From Mycoplasmataceae bacterium (lineage in GTDB: Bacteria > Bacillota_I > Bacilli_A > Mycoplasmatales > Mycoplasmoidaceae), in the NCBI GenBank assembly GCA_031265955.1, contig JAISBY010000010.1, forward strand, positions 62,001 through 126,000: a stretch of 64,000 bases of DNA, in the 5' to 3' direction. The notes under the pieces are model-generated. The model ran no database searches. It was not told where the DNA came from and saw nothing but the letters and a program-made list of their open reading frames with translations. Shown here piece by piece: positions 41,888 to 53,832 of this stretch (the stretch's first letter is position 1; each line of letters starts with the position of its first letter). A program made the translations under genes and the position numbers.

Positions 41888-43315
41888 ATGAAAAGAAATA
41901 AAGAAATATTAAGAAAAGAACTTAATGATATTAAAAAAAGATTCTTAGAGAATCTTAACCAATTTAGACAAACATATGGAATGTTAATAGAAGAAGAGAA
42001 AAATGATAAGGCAAGTGAACTTGAGTACAAGTTTTATAAAATTACTAAGCCTGCTTTAATTAAACAGAAGAAAGATGAATGTAAGAAGGCAAGAGATAAA
42101 TATTTGCTAAATAAACAAAAAGTATCAAGTCTACACAATGATCTAGCAAATATTAATAAGGCATATAAAACTGCTATAAGCAAGTTTAAATTAGAATATA
42201 AAACCTTGCTAAAAATAGGCAATAATGACAAAACAAGAGAGTTTAAACATAAATTTTATACAGTTATTAAGCCAGCGTTAATTAAACAAAAAAAATGTGA
42301 TTGCAAAATTACAAAGCAAAAATGATTGCTCAAAAAACATAATAATCCATGTTTACACAATGATTTAGTTAACATTAAAAAAGTGTATAAAACTGCTGTT
42401 AAAAAATTTAAAGCTGCATATAAGAATTTATTAAATCAAAATAAACATAATGAAGCAAAAACGTTAAAAAGTGTTTTTTATAAAAATGAAAGACCTAAAT
42501 TAATTAAACAGAGAAAAGAGAACATTACCAATGCAAAAATGAAATGAAAACCGTTCCTATTAGCCAAAGTGATGTTGCATAGCGATATTGTTGCTATCAA
42601 AAAACAGTATCATTCTGAAATTGAAAAATTTAAGAATCGTCATGCATTATTAATTCGCCAACAAAGGTTTGAACTTGCCAAAAATTTAAAAAAGAAATTT
42701 AAACAAATCGATAAGCCGCAATTAATTGAAACTAAAAATAGTCAAATTTTAGCTGCTCAACGTAAATGATTAAGATTTGAAAATGATAACGCTACAAAGC
42801 CAAAAATCAAGGTTGTAAAAGTCACTTTTCACTCTGAGATTAAAAAAATCAAAAAACAATATCGTCTAGAGATTACTAATTTTAAGAACGAATATAAAAA
42901 TTTAATTAGACGTAAGCAATATAAAGAGGCTGGATTATTTAAAATTAATTTCAACAAAAATATTCTACCTAAATTGCAAAGTAAAAGAGCTAACGATATT
43001 AAACTAATTAGAATTAAATATCACAAAATTCATGCTAGCAAAAAATTATTTCATATTTTTGCTGCAAAGAAATTTATATTAGGCAGTTTAATTGCTTCTA
43101 GTTCGTCGCTAGTAATATTTGTATTATTACTAATAATAGCGGCTTCAAATGTAAGCGGTATTGAATTCAACTTAACTAATTATGGATCTTTAACATTATT
43201 TGGCATTGTAACTATTTGCGCCTTATTTGCTTTAATAATTGTTATGATAGTGTCTTCTGTTTTATACGTAAGACATTTAAGAGATGAACATAAAAAACAA
43301 ATAAAGATTAATTAA
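41888..43315 (+). CDS. Five-repeat coiled-coil protein with two C-terminal membrane helices
   Basis: The 475-residue protein is extremely Lys-rich and has five tandem units of about 70-80 residues in the first 370 or so. Each contains an 'H.D...IKK.Y......FK..Y..LL' helix, an acidic-basic stretch with 'F(Y/K)' and 'LIKQK', and a Lys-rich tail; the units start near residues 8, 82, 156, 228 and 316. Two transmembrane helices follow (about 395-420 and 435-460), with a short basic end. I know no family. The first four units end with a W or a K-W pair written with TGA in three cases. A GAGAGGAA ribosome-binding site lies behind a long leader hairpin. It ends four bases inside the convergent trmL gene. 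Confidence 0.72.
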
Positions 43316-43806
43316 TTTAATACGTTCCCATGGGGTTCAGTTAAGGATAAACCTTGATATTTGTTTTGCTTAGCATATTCATATCCAAGAATTGCTACAC
43401 AATTAGATAAATTAAGACTTCGCACATTACCACTTGTTGGAATACGAATTGTGCGAGTTTTATTTTTTTTGAGAATTGTTTTAGGAATGCCTGATGATTC
43501 TTTCCCAAAAATGAAATAAATGGTTTTATTATTAAACGCAATATTATCGGGCGTGGTTGAACCGTGACGAGTTAAATAAAAGATATTTCTTGAATGAATA
43601 CTTTGGATAAAATCGTTGTACGAATCATGTTCAACCAATTTTAAATGTTTTCAATAATCAACACCACTGCGTTTAAGTTTTCTATCATTTAAAAAGAATC
43701 CGTACGGTCGAATAAGATGTAAAGTGGCGTTTAGACCAACACACATTCTAGCAATATTCCCAGTGTTCTCTGGAATTTCAGGCTCTAGTAAAACGATATT
43801 TAGCAT
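43312..43806 (-). CDS. trmL: tRNA (cytidine(34)-2'-O)-methyltransferase TrmL
   Basis: TrmL methylates the wobble base of some leucine tRNAs. The 164-residue minimal SPOUT protein begins '[21 protein letters not shown]' and has '[10 protein letters not shown]' and '[20 protein letters not shown]' in the knot, all as in the YibK/TrmL family. One in-frame TGA is Trp (about residue 52). It is divergent from uvrB. Confidence 0.95.
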
Positions 43807-43878
43807 ATTTCATATTATCTTTTAATATTTTGTCTATTTGCATAATCTAACGAAATAAAAGATACATACAAAAATCAA

Positions 43879-43884
43879 TATAAT
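43879..43884 (+). promoter_or_regulatory. -10 box of uvrB
   Basis: TATAAT ten bases before the ATG at 43895, without a ribosome-binding site in between. Confidence 0.5.
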
Positions 43885-43894
43885 TCATCCCCGC

Positions 43895-45871
43895 ATGAAT
43901 AAGTTTAAATTAACTACTGAAATGGTACCTAAAGGCGATCAGATTAAGTCCATAGTCGAATTAGTGAACAATATAAAACACGGAATAAAATCACAAGTTT
44001 TATTAGGCGCTACAGGAACTGGTAAAACTTTTACTATTGCGAATGTTGTGGAAAAAATACAACAGAATACATTAATAATCGTTCACAATAAAACTTTAGC
44101 CGCGCAACTATATAGCGAATTTAAAGAACTATTTAAAAATAACCGAGTGGAATATTTCGTTTCTTATTTTGATTTTTATCAACCAGAAGCCTACATTCCG
44201 CGTAACGATACCTACATTGAAAAAAGCGCTTTAGCTAATCAGGAAATTGAAATGCTACGATTATCAACTATTAATTCGTTGGCAACTGGCGAACCAACAA
44301 TAGTGATTGCTTCAGTTGCAGCAATCTATGCTTCAGTTGCTCCAAGTGACTTCGAAATGTATCGTATTGTTTTATCAAAGAATACCAAGCGCAACCTTAA
44401 GCAACTTCAATATGATTTAGTTCGTTTGCAATATCAACGTAATAATATTGATTTAAAGCCTGGAACCTTTAGACTAAAAGGCGATGTTTTAGAAATTGCT
44501 CCTGGTTATACTGATTTATTTACCATTCGTATTTCATTTTATGGTGACACCATTGAAGAGATCGCTTTAATTGATACCTTAACTGGTGAATTAAAAGAAA
44601 AATGAGATACATATGTCATTGTTCCAGCTAGTGAATACATTATGAATAAAGATCGTTGAAAAGAATCAATGTCTCTTATTAAAGATGAATTAAAAGCGAG
44701 AGTGGCCGAATTTAGAAATAATAAAAAACTTTTAGAAGCACAGCGAATTGAAGAAAGAACGTTACATGATATTGAATCTTTAGAAGAACTAGGCTATTGT
44801 AATGGAATCGAAAACTATTCTCGTCATCTTGAATTAAGAAAACCAGGTTCAACGCCATATACATTGTTTAATTATTTTGAAGAACGCCATTGATTAATGG
44901 TAATTGATGAATCACATATGACTATTCCGCAAGTACGAGGAATGTACAATACCGATCGCTCTCGAAAAGAGACCTTAGTTGAATATGGTTTTAGATTACC
45001 ATCGGCTTTGGATAATCGCCCCCTAAACTTTAAAGAATTTCAAGAGAAACTTGACAAAATTATCTATGTTTCAGCCACACCAAATGAATGAGAAATTGAA
45101 CAATCCAATAAAACTGTTATTCAACAAATTGTTAGACCAACAGGTTTAATAGATCCTAAGATTGAAATTCACGGAGCAAAATACCAAGTTGATGATCTTG
45201 TGATTGAGTTACAAAAACAAGTTGAGAAAAAAGAGCGCACCTTTGTTACAGTTCTAACAATTAAAATGGCAGAAAATTTATCTGAATATTTAAGAAAACA
45301 AAAATTTAAAGTAATGTACATGCATAATGAACTTAAAACTTTAGAGAGAGCCAAAATTATTAACGATTTACGTCGTGGCAAATATGACGTTATTGTTGGT
45401 ATTAACCTTTTAAGAGAAGGTTTAGATGTTCCTGAAGTTTCTTTAGTAGCAGTATTTGATGCTGATAAACCCGGCTTTTTCAGAAGTGATAAAGCATTAA
45501 TTCAAACATTTGGACGAGCAGCACGTAATATTAATGGCAGGGTTATTTTATATGCCGATTCTACAACTGTGGCAATGAAAACGGCAATTGAAGAAACTAA
45601 TCGCCGACGTGAAATTCAAATCAAATATAACAAAGGTCATAACATTACTCCCAAGACTATTGTGAAACCAATTTTTGAAGACATTACCTCAAAAGACGAC
45701 GCTAAAGTAGTAGAAGCTTATTTCAGAAGCAATAAAGTTGATGTAAAAAAACAAACTAAGGCTATTAGTATTTTAAGAAAGGAAATGTTACAAGCTGCCA
45801 AAAATAAAGAATATGAGAGAGCAGCTTTTCTTCGTGATACTATAATTGAGTTAGAAGGGAACAATAAATAG
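43895..45871 (+). CDS. uvrB: Excinuclease ABC subunit B
   Basis: UvrB is the damage-verifying helicase-like subunit of nucleotide excision repair. The 658-residue protein has Walker A '[10 protein letters not shown]' (about 38-47), the beta hairpin region '[25 protein letters not shown]', 'DESHMTIPQ' (DEAD-like box), '[16 protein letters not shown]', 'QTFGRAARN' (motif VI) and a C-terminal UVR domain for UvrC contact. Several Trp are TGA. The protease-like lipoprotein gene starts two bases after its stop. UvrA and UvrC are not in the window. Confidence 0.97.
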
Positions 45872-45872
45872 A

Positions 45873-46910
45873 ATGCTCAAATTTCCTAAAATTATATTTT
45901 TATCTACATTAGTTAGTTTGCCAATAACCACTTGCTTTTTTTTTGCTTCTTGTAGTTCTATCCCGCCAGATGATTCGGATTATAAAACAGAGCACGCAGA
46001 TTTCATTAATGAACGATCTTTTTCTATTTATGCTAGTTCAGGTTTAGTAGGCACTACTTGAATTTTTAAAAAATCTCAGGATTCTGACTATTCGTATTAC
46101 TTAGCAACAAATGTTCATGTGGCATCTTTGTTTAGTCGCACCACTTCAATTAAAATGTATTTAGGTTACAACCCAGATTACTCAAAACAAACTTGATTTG
46201 ATAGTCTTAGCGATTATTATCCCATTGATAATTATGATCTCATTGGAGAAAATTCTGACGAGCGCCCTACTAAACCGGAATGAAGTGTTAGCTCGCCGTA
46301 TGAATGAGATGTAGATTTTGATGTATTCAAAGTTAATTTCGGTACAGTTGAACAAATTAAAGACAACGATCCTTTTAAGACGTCGAAAAATAATCTTTTA
46401 AATAGGCTTAACAACTTAAATAATTATGCAAATTTGCACAGTGATTCAATAGTTGAATTTGCTGATTCAAATTATCAATATGAATTAAATATGCCTATAC
46501 ATGTAGCTGGATTTCCAAAAAGACAAAAAGGAGCAAGTGGTTCAGCAAGATGAACGTCCTATTCAACAACTTATGCTGGTTATAATTTCAGTAACAATAC
46601 ATCAAATAACCCAATTTTTGCTCAAGACCAGGACATATATTTTAAAGATAATGTAAAAATAAATATTATTGGTAAAGTGATTGCCTACAAAAGTAATGAT
46701 ACACCAGAATTAACTGGTGGAAGTAGTGGCAGCATGGTGGTTGATGATGATGATAAAGTTATTGCTATCAATTTTGCTGGTAGCACTAAAAAGGATGACG
46801 AATATACTTCTATGCAAAGTGTGGGCTTATTTTTAAATACTAAAAACTCATATTTTGGTTCATCTTATCAATACGAAGTGTTAACTGACTGATTCAATAA
46901 TCTTACTTAA
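45873..46910 (+). CDS. Serine-protease-like lipoprotein (DUF31/MIP-type fold)
   Basis: The 345-residue protein has a lipoprotein signal peptide (Cys27 in 'FFASC'). A trypsin-like layout is visible: 'YYLATNVHVA' with His82, 'WDVDFDVFKV' for the Asp, and 'TGGSSGSMVV' with Ser285. This resembles the mycoplasma peptidase group (DUF31) that includes immunoglobulin protease MIP, though at less than half the usual length. No MIB-like antibody-binding partner is present nearby. The catalytic assignment is by pattern only. It overlaps the convergent tatD gene by 30 bases. Confidence 0.72.
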
Positions 46911-47669
46911 AAATAATTTGACAGCATTGTCATAAAGTTGTTTAGCTATATCTTCTATTTTCATATTTAAAACTTTAGCAATTGCCTTCACAACAATCGG
47001 TACATTTAAAGGAGTGTTAACTTTACCTCGATAAGGTTCTGGTGATAATCAAGGTGCATCGGTTTCACTTAAAAGAAGATTCAAAGGAATTTCTTTGATA
47101 GCATCTCTTAAATCTTTGGTACTTTTAAAAGTAATAACACCATTAATAGAGATGTAACAACCCAAATCCACATATTTTTTTACTAGTTCTACGTTGCCAG
47201 TAAAACAATGAATAATAATTTTTAATCCTTTTGCATGAGCTTGTAAAATTTCTAAAACATCGTCATGAGCATCACGGACATGTACCATTAAAGGCAATTG
47301 GTATTTATGTGCTAAAGCAATGTGTTGAATAAAAACCTGCTTTTGTTGTTCTTTGTTGTGGTCTAAATAATGATAATCTAGTCCTGTTTCACCAACACCG
47401 ACAATTGTCTTGTGTTCATTTAACAATGAATTAATTTCGGCAAGAGCGATATCAATATCAATTTTATCAGTATCATTTGGATGAATGCCAATACAAGCAT
47501 AAACATTAGTTGATTCTAGTGAATGTTTTACTGCTAAAGCACTAGTATTGACATCTGTACCAATATCAATGTATGAAATATTTAGATTCTTGCATTCATC
47601 AGCAATTTCTTTAGATTGGCCATCTAATGGAGTGTAGTTAGTATGTGTGTGAACATCAAAATATTTCAT
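46881..47669 (-). CDS. tatD: TatD-family metal-dependent hydrolase
   Basis: The 262-residue TIM-barrel protein begins 'KYFDVHTHTNYTPLDG' (the HxH metal pair) and has 'GIHPND', 'GVGETGLDYH', 'VHVRDAHDDV', 'IIHCFTGN' and 'LLSETDAPWLSP', all TatD signatures. TatD enzymes are deoxyribonucleases/exonucleases with repair roles. It begins one base after the mnmE stop. Confidence 0.94.
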
Positions 47670-48995
47670 TTATTTACCTACACAAAATTTTCTAAACATT
47701 TCATTTATGAAATTATAAGATTTACCTTCGCCTAGAATAATGTTAATATTTTTTAAAGCAATATGTAAATGTTCTAAAGATAAATCAATCGGTTGCTTTT
47801 GATTAATTAATTTCAGAGTATCGTTCAATTCATTGACTACAGCTTTTAAACTACCGATTGAACGAGTAGACTGAAGAATGATTTGGTGATAATTAATATC
47901 GGTTTTGAATTTTAAAACTTTTATCAATCGGTTTATTAACATTGTAACGTTATTTTTAACAGTGGAAACTTTTAAACCATTTATTTGTGCAATATGAGGT
48001 AAATCACTTTTGTTAATAACAATAATGTGTTTTTTATTAGTTAGTAATTTTTGAATTGTCTTATCTTCATTTGTTAATGCTTGAGACCCGTCAACAACTC
48101 ACAAAATTAGATTTGCATTCTGTAATGATTGGTAGGATTTATCAACACCGAAACTTTCGATAATATTCTTTGTGGTACGTATACCCGCTGTATCAGATAA
48201 GTTAATTGTTATGTTTCCAATGTTGACACGAGCACTTACTACATCTCTAGTTGTTCCGGGAATGTTAGAAACGATAGCTCTTTGTTCGTTTAAAATAGCA
48301 TTAAATAAAGAAGATTTTCCGACATTCGGTCTCCCAACAATAGTAACGTTTATTCCTTCAAGAATTGGGATTACTTTAGTAGAAACATTGATAATTTGAT
48401 TTCCTTTTTTAATTAATTCACTAATTATTTTTTTAAATTGTTGAATGCTCACATTGGGAACATCATCAAATTCTGGATAATCAATATTGACTTCTACTTG
48501 TCCAATTAATTTAAATAATTTTTCACGAAATTGCTTCAATTTAGTAATTGTTTTAGCATCTAATCCATTATTTGCTAATTCAATTGCTTTTTCACTAGTA
48601 GCATTAATTAAATTATTGATGGATTCAGCTTCATGTAGTGTTAGTTTATTATTTAAATAGGCACGTTGTGTGAATTCGCCAGGTAAAGCTAAAACACAAC
48701 CAAAACGTAATAATAATTCAATTATTTTATTCGCTAAGTAATAACCGCCATGGCAATTAATTTCAATTAAATCCTCACCAGTAAAGGATTTAGGCGAAAC
48801 AAATTTATTTATCAGAACGCTATCAATTATTTTTTTATCACTAAGAATATTAGTTTTTTGAATTTCATATCCACGTTTTATTATTTTGCTAGTGGTAATT
48901 TTATTGACTATGTTAAAGGCTTTAGAGCCCGAGATTCTAATGATATGAATTGCACCATTCATTGGCGGAGTGGCAAGCGCTACAATAGTTTTCAT
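47670..48995 (-). CDS. mnmE: tRNA modification GTPase MnmE
   Basis: MnmE with MnmG modifies the wobble uridine of tRNAs. The 441-residue protein has an N-terminal folate-binding domain ('IVALATPPMNGAIHIIRISG'), helical arms, an embedded G domain with 'GRPNVGKSSLF', 'DTAGI' and 'NKSD', and the C-terminal 'FCVGK' (CxGK motif). I chose the ATG at 48995, which overlaps the holB stop, over an upstream TTG that only adds residues from the holB tail. Confidence 0.96.
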
Positions 48996-49798
48996 TATTT
49001 TACCCCTCGCAGAATTGATCAAACATTATTAAATAATAAAATTTTGATTGGGTTGACACTGATGTTTTCCAATATTTTAATAATGTTTGGATTAGTAGGA
49101 ATTAGTGTATTAATGATTTTTAAAATTAACATGATTTGCTTGTAATCTAATTTAATGAACTTCTCTTGTAATTGCTTAATGATTGCTAAATTATCAAAAT
49201 TTTTGACAAATGATAACGCTAATTCATATGAGTCATAAAAATCATTATTATTAATATCTTTTATCGCTTCATCATAACTGTAGTAAATATTTTTTATAGT
49301 TTTAAGTTGTTGTTCGTTCAATTTAATTGATTTAAATGTTTCGGTAAAAATATTTAAATCACTTTTTAGTATAAATGTTTGACAACGACTTTTAATAGTG
49401 GGCAGGACTAAATTTAATGCTCTTGTCGTTAAAATGGCATAAGTGTCGACTGGAGGCTCTTCTAAAAATTTTAATAGTGAATTAACCGCTTGCGAAGTGG
49501 CAAATTCAATTCCGTAAATGATATAAAATTTGATGCCTAAACTTTCTACACTAGTTTTAGAAAATTGATTAACGATATTAAGAATGTCATCTTTCTTTAT
49601 GGTGTTTTCGTAACCATTAACACGAATAATATCATAATAAGTATTGTCATCAATCTTTTGAGATCATTCTTTACTTCCAACACTAGAAACAATTGATTTC
49701 ATGTAATTTTTAACAAAATTATTTAAATCACATAATTTAGATTCTATTAGTAAAAGAGCATGAGGTTTATTCTTAGCATTGAGAAAGTTATTCCCCAT
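48995..49798 (-). CDS. holB: DNA polymerase III, delta' subunit-like protein
   Basis: HolB is part of the clamp loader. The 267-residue protein is divergent but has 'YGIEFATSQAVNSLLKFLEEPP', 'LTTRALNLVLPTIKSRCQTF', the sensor and arginine elements (SRC) of clamp-loader AAA+ domains; the Walker A and zinc fingers are absent, as often in delta'. It follows tmk with an 11-base overlap, as in many Gram-positive bacteria (tmk-holB). TGA Trp codons occur at about residue 45 and near the C terminus. Confidence 0.85.
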
Positions 49799-50447
49799 AA
49801 TGTTCCTTAATTTTGGAAGTTATGAGTTTCGATACATCTGCAAGTACTTGGTCAATAGTTTGTGATGCATCAACTGCAATAATTGTTTTGTTACTATTTT
49901 CTTTAATTATCTTTTGGTAACCCTCATAGACTAATTGATGTAGAGTAATTTTTTCTTTATCAAGTCTATTGACTTCGCGCAATCCGTTATTAATACGCTC
50001 TAAACCACCTTCAGGCTTTATCATTAAAATGATGGTTAAATCAGGTAAGACATTATCAATTCCAAAAGCATTAATATCTCAAACTTCTTTAATGCCTAAT
50101 TGTCTAGCATATCCTTGATAAACCAACGAAGAATGAATATATCGATCACATAAAACTAAGTGTCCACGTTCTAAATTTGGCTTAATAAAATCTTTGACAT
50201 GCTGAGCACGACTAGCAGCAAATAATAAAGCCTCAGCTCTTGGTGAGATTTGATATTCCATTTTGTTTAATAAGATGTTACGAATGTCTTCGGCAATAGC
50301 GTTATTACGTCCGCCAGGTTCTCTCGTTACATCTATATCAAAAGAATAATGATGCTTTTTAAGTAAGTCATACAATTTAGATAAAATGGTAGACTTACCG
50401 CTACCATCTGGACCTTCGAATGTAATGAACAAACCTTTTTTACTCAT
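49788..50447 (-). CDS. tmk: Thymidylate kinase
   Basis: Tmk phosphorylates dTMP. The 219-residue kinase has the P loop 'GPDGSGKST' (about 12-20), 'REPGG', 'ALLFAASRAQHV' and 'LCDRYIHSSLVYQGYAR'. The C-terminal part with 'GLERINNGLREVNRLDKE' covers the lid. It lies three bases after serS and overlaps holB. With the dCMP deaminase at 13416 it could serve thymidylate metabolism. Confidence 0.95.
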
Positions 50448-50450
50448 CAG

Positions 50451-51722
<1,272 letters not shown>

Positions 51723-51796
51723 TTTTATTGTATCCTTTTTAGTCTCAGTATTATATTAAGTATATTAATATAATAAATGAACTAAAATAGTATTGT

Positions 51797-52120
51797 ATGT
51801 CAAGAATAAAATTAAATATCGAAGTGGATTCAGAAATCTACGAAGCAATCAAAAAACAGTATCAAGATATGTCTGATTTACTTAAAAATAAGATGAATAT
51901 TACTTCCGTTGAACAATTTATTGAAAATATTTTGATTTCTTGTGCCAAAAGCGGAGAACAAATGAAACATTTAGGGTCTAAACTAAATGATGTATTAGAA
52001 AAATTAGGCGGAATTGGATCGTTTGGCGACTTAGATTTAGATAGTATTTTGAACCCAAAACCTAAACCAAAAGAAGAAAAAAAGCCAGAACCTCCAAAAA
52101 CGACTAATCTTAAAAGTTAA
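51797..52120 (+). CDS. Small acidic/helical protein with Pro-rich tail, unknown
   Basis: The 107-residue protein begins with a strand-like 'RIKLNIEVDSEIYEAI', has a helix with 'LIS CAKSG' in the middle, and ends in a Pro/Lys-rich tail ('PKPKPKEEKKPEPPK'). There is no membrane segment. It starts divergently from serS and is followed two bases later by a glycosyltransferase gene. It is probably a real gene because its start, spacing and amino-acid use fit its neighbours, but I do not recognise it. A TAAAAT box is eight bases before the ATG. Confidence 0.68.
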   Translation: MSRIKLNIEVDSEIYEAIKKQYQDMSDLLKNKMNITSVEQFIENILISCAKSGEQMKHLGSKLNDVLEKLGGIGSFGDLDLDSILNPKPKPKEEKKPEPPKTTNLKS

Positions 52121-52122
52121 TT

Positions 52123-53064
52123 ATGAAGTTTGCAATTATTTATCATGTTTACAAAAATACCACTTCACTTCGAGAATCTTTGCATAGCATATTTTCACAA
52201 GTTGATCGTAATTTTGAATTAATCCTTATTAATGATTTTTCCTCAATTGCTGTAACTAATATCATTAATGAATTCAATTTTAATGAATTAAAGCAATTTA
52301 CCTATTTAAAATACAGCCAAAATCTTGGCCATTCTTATAGTTTTAACAACGCCCTAAATATTACAACATCTGATTATGTTTTGTATGCTGGATCTAATTT
52401 CATTTTTAACAAGAACTTTACAAAAATAGTTAACGAGACAATTGACAAGACATCTGATGTTGATGTGATTTCTTTTACAAATATTAAAAATGATTGTTCT
52501 GTTCAGATTTTCAATAAGTTAAATGCAAATATGAAATTATTATTACGCCAATCCATGAAAGATAAGATTGTTTCAGTAAAAATGTTACGAGAACATAAAA
52601 TCATGTTGGACGAAAATTTATATAGTCCATTGGTTTATATATATCAAATCTTATCCGCTTTTAAAAAATGAGTGATTGTTGATTTTAAACAAGCAGAATA
52701 TTTAAAAAACAATAAATTTACTTATAACCTTTACGATATCTTTGAACAAAACGATTATTTAATTAGTGAATATTCTCAAACTAAGTTTTGACGTTCTAAC
52801 ATTGATTTGATTCAATATTTCATGACGCTTTATATTATTTTAATTTTTATACCAAGAATATTTTTATCGTATTCTGATAGACAAATTAGACTTAAAGCAA
52901 TTGAAAGTGCTAGATCATGACTTTCTAAAAATATACCAAATTGAAAGAATAATAAAATATTCAAAAAGAATAAGGTTATGTCCAAACAAATGTCGGAAGA
53001 TTTAGTGGGGATGAAATTCAAAATTAAATATATTACGAAATTAATGAAGGAATACAAAATCTAA
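52123..53064 (+). CDS. Family 2 glycosyltransferase-like protein
   Basis: The 313-residue protein starts 'AIIYHVYKNTTSLRESLHSIFSQ', then 'FELILINDFSS' and 'SQNLGHSYSFNNAL', the GT-A fold sequence seen in family 2 enzymes (a DGS-like NDFSS, GxxxAxN-like GHSYSFNNA). The canonical DxD is replaced by 'YAGSNFIFN', so activity is uncertain. A hydrophobic segment at about 225-245 suggests membrane association. Its substrate could be a glycolipid or capsule; unknown. Its TAA overlaps the next gene. Confidence 0.75.
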
Positions 53065-53825
53065 TGATTAATAATCAGTTGCCCACTATCACTCCGACTG
53101 AAAACGCTAAGGCACGTTATGCGTTAGCAAAAGCATCTAATCGTATTTTAGCCAGGGTAATTGACATATGTATTGTTTTAATTTTTTCTATTGGTTTTGG
53201 ATTAGCAATCATTGCAACAGATAAAGTCGGGCTCAAACATGCCTTTGAATTAGCACAAACGTGGAGATATTTTTTAATTGCTTTAGAATCTTCAACTATT
53301 TTATTTCTTTATTTTTTATTAGTACCATATTTAACGAAAGGCCGAACTATTGGTTTACTATTGTTAAAACTAAGAATTTATAATTTAGTTCCTACTAAGA
53401 ATTTTTTTATAAATTTATTGAAAAGGGAGTTTTTCCTATGAATTATTGTAGCAGTTACTAGCTTAGGGTTAGGAATTGCTTTGTGGTGCTTAAGTTCTGA
53501 AAATGCCACTAATCTTTTAAAAGGGTTAACTCTGTCAGATAATAATTCTGATCAAGCAAACAATAAGGCAGCTGTTGCTATTTTCCAAACATTGTATGGC
53601 ATTAGTTTTTTAATATTGTTATTTGTTATTGTACATATGTGTGTTTACAATAAACGACGTTGCTTTATTGACCATGTTAGTGATACGGTTGTCATTAAAT
53701 TAGTGGATATTGCTAGTAATGATTCAAATGCATCTGCTAATGTTAAAGCCACTAAAAGACGACGTAATTATGGATTGCCAGGAGAAATTGTCGCTGGCGC
53801 TGAAAACGAAATAGATTCTTTATAA
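53064..53825 (+). CDS. RDD-family membrane protein
   Basis: The 253-residue protein has '[19 protein letters not shown]', the Arg...Asp element of RDD proteins, at the first helix, and '[14 protein letters not shown]' later, the typical G.T.GK-like loop. Four helices are visible (about 30-50, 70-90, 125-145, 175-195). The function of RDD proteins is mostly unknown. Its stop lies 7 bases before the pcrA ATG. Confidence 0.85.
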
Positions 53826-53832
53826 TCTCGTC

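Noticed and set aside
48996-49022. Longer mnmE start at a TTG at 49022
   Set aside because: It extends into holB; the ATG at 48995 gives the normal start MKTIVALATPP and the usual TAATG coupling.
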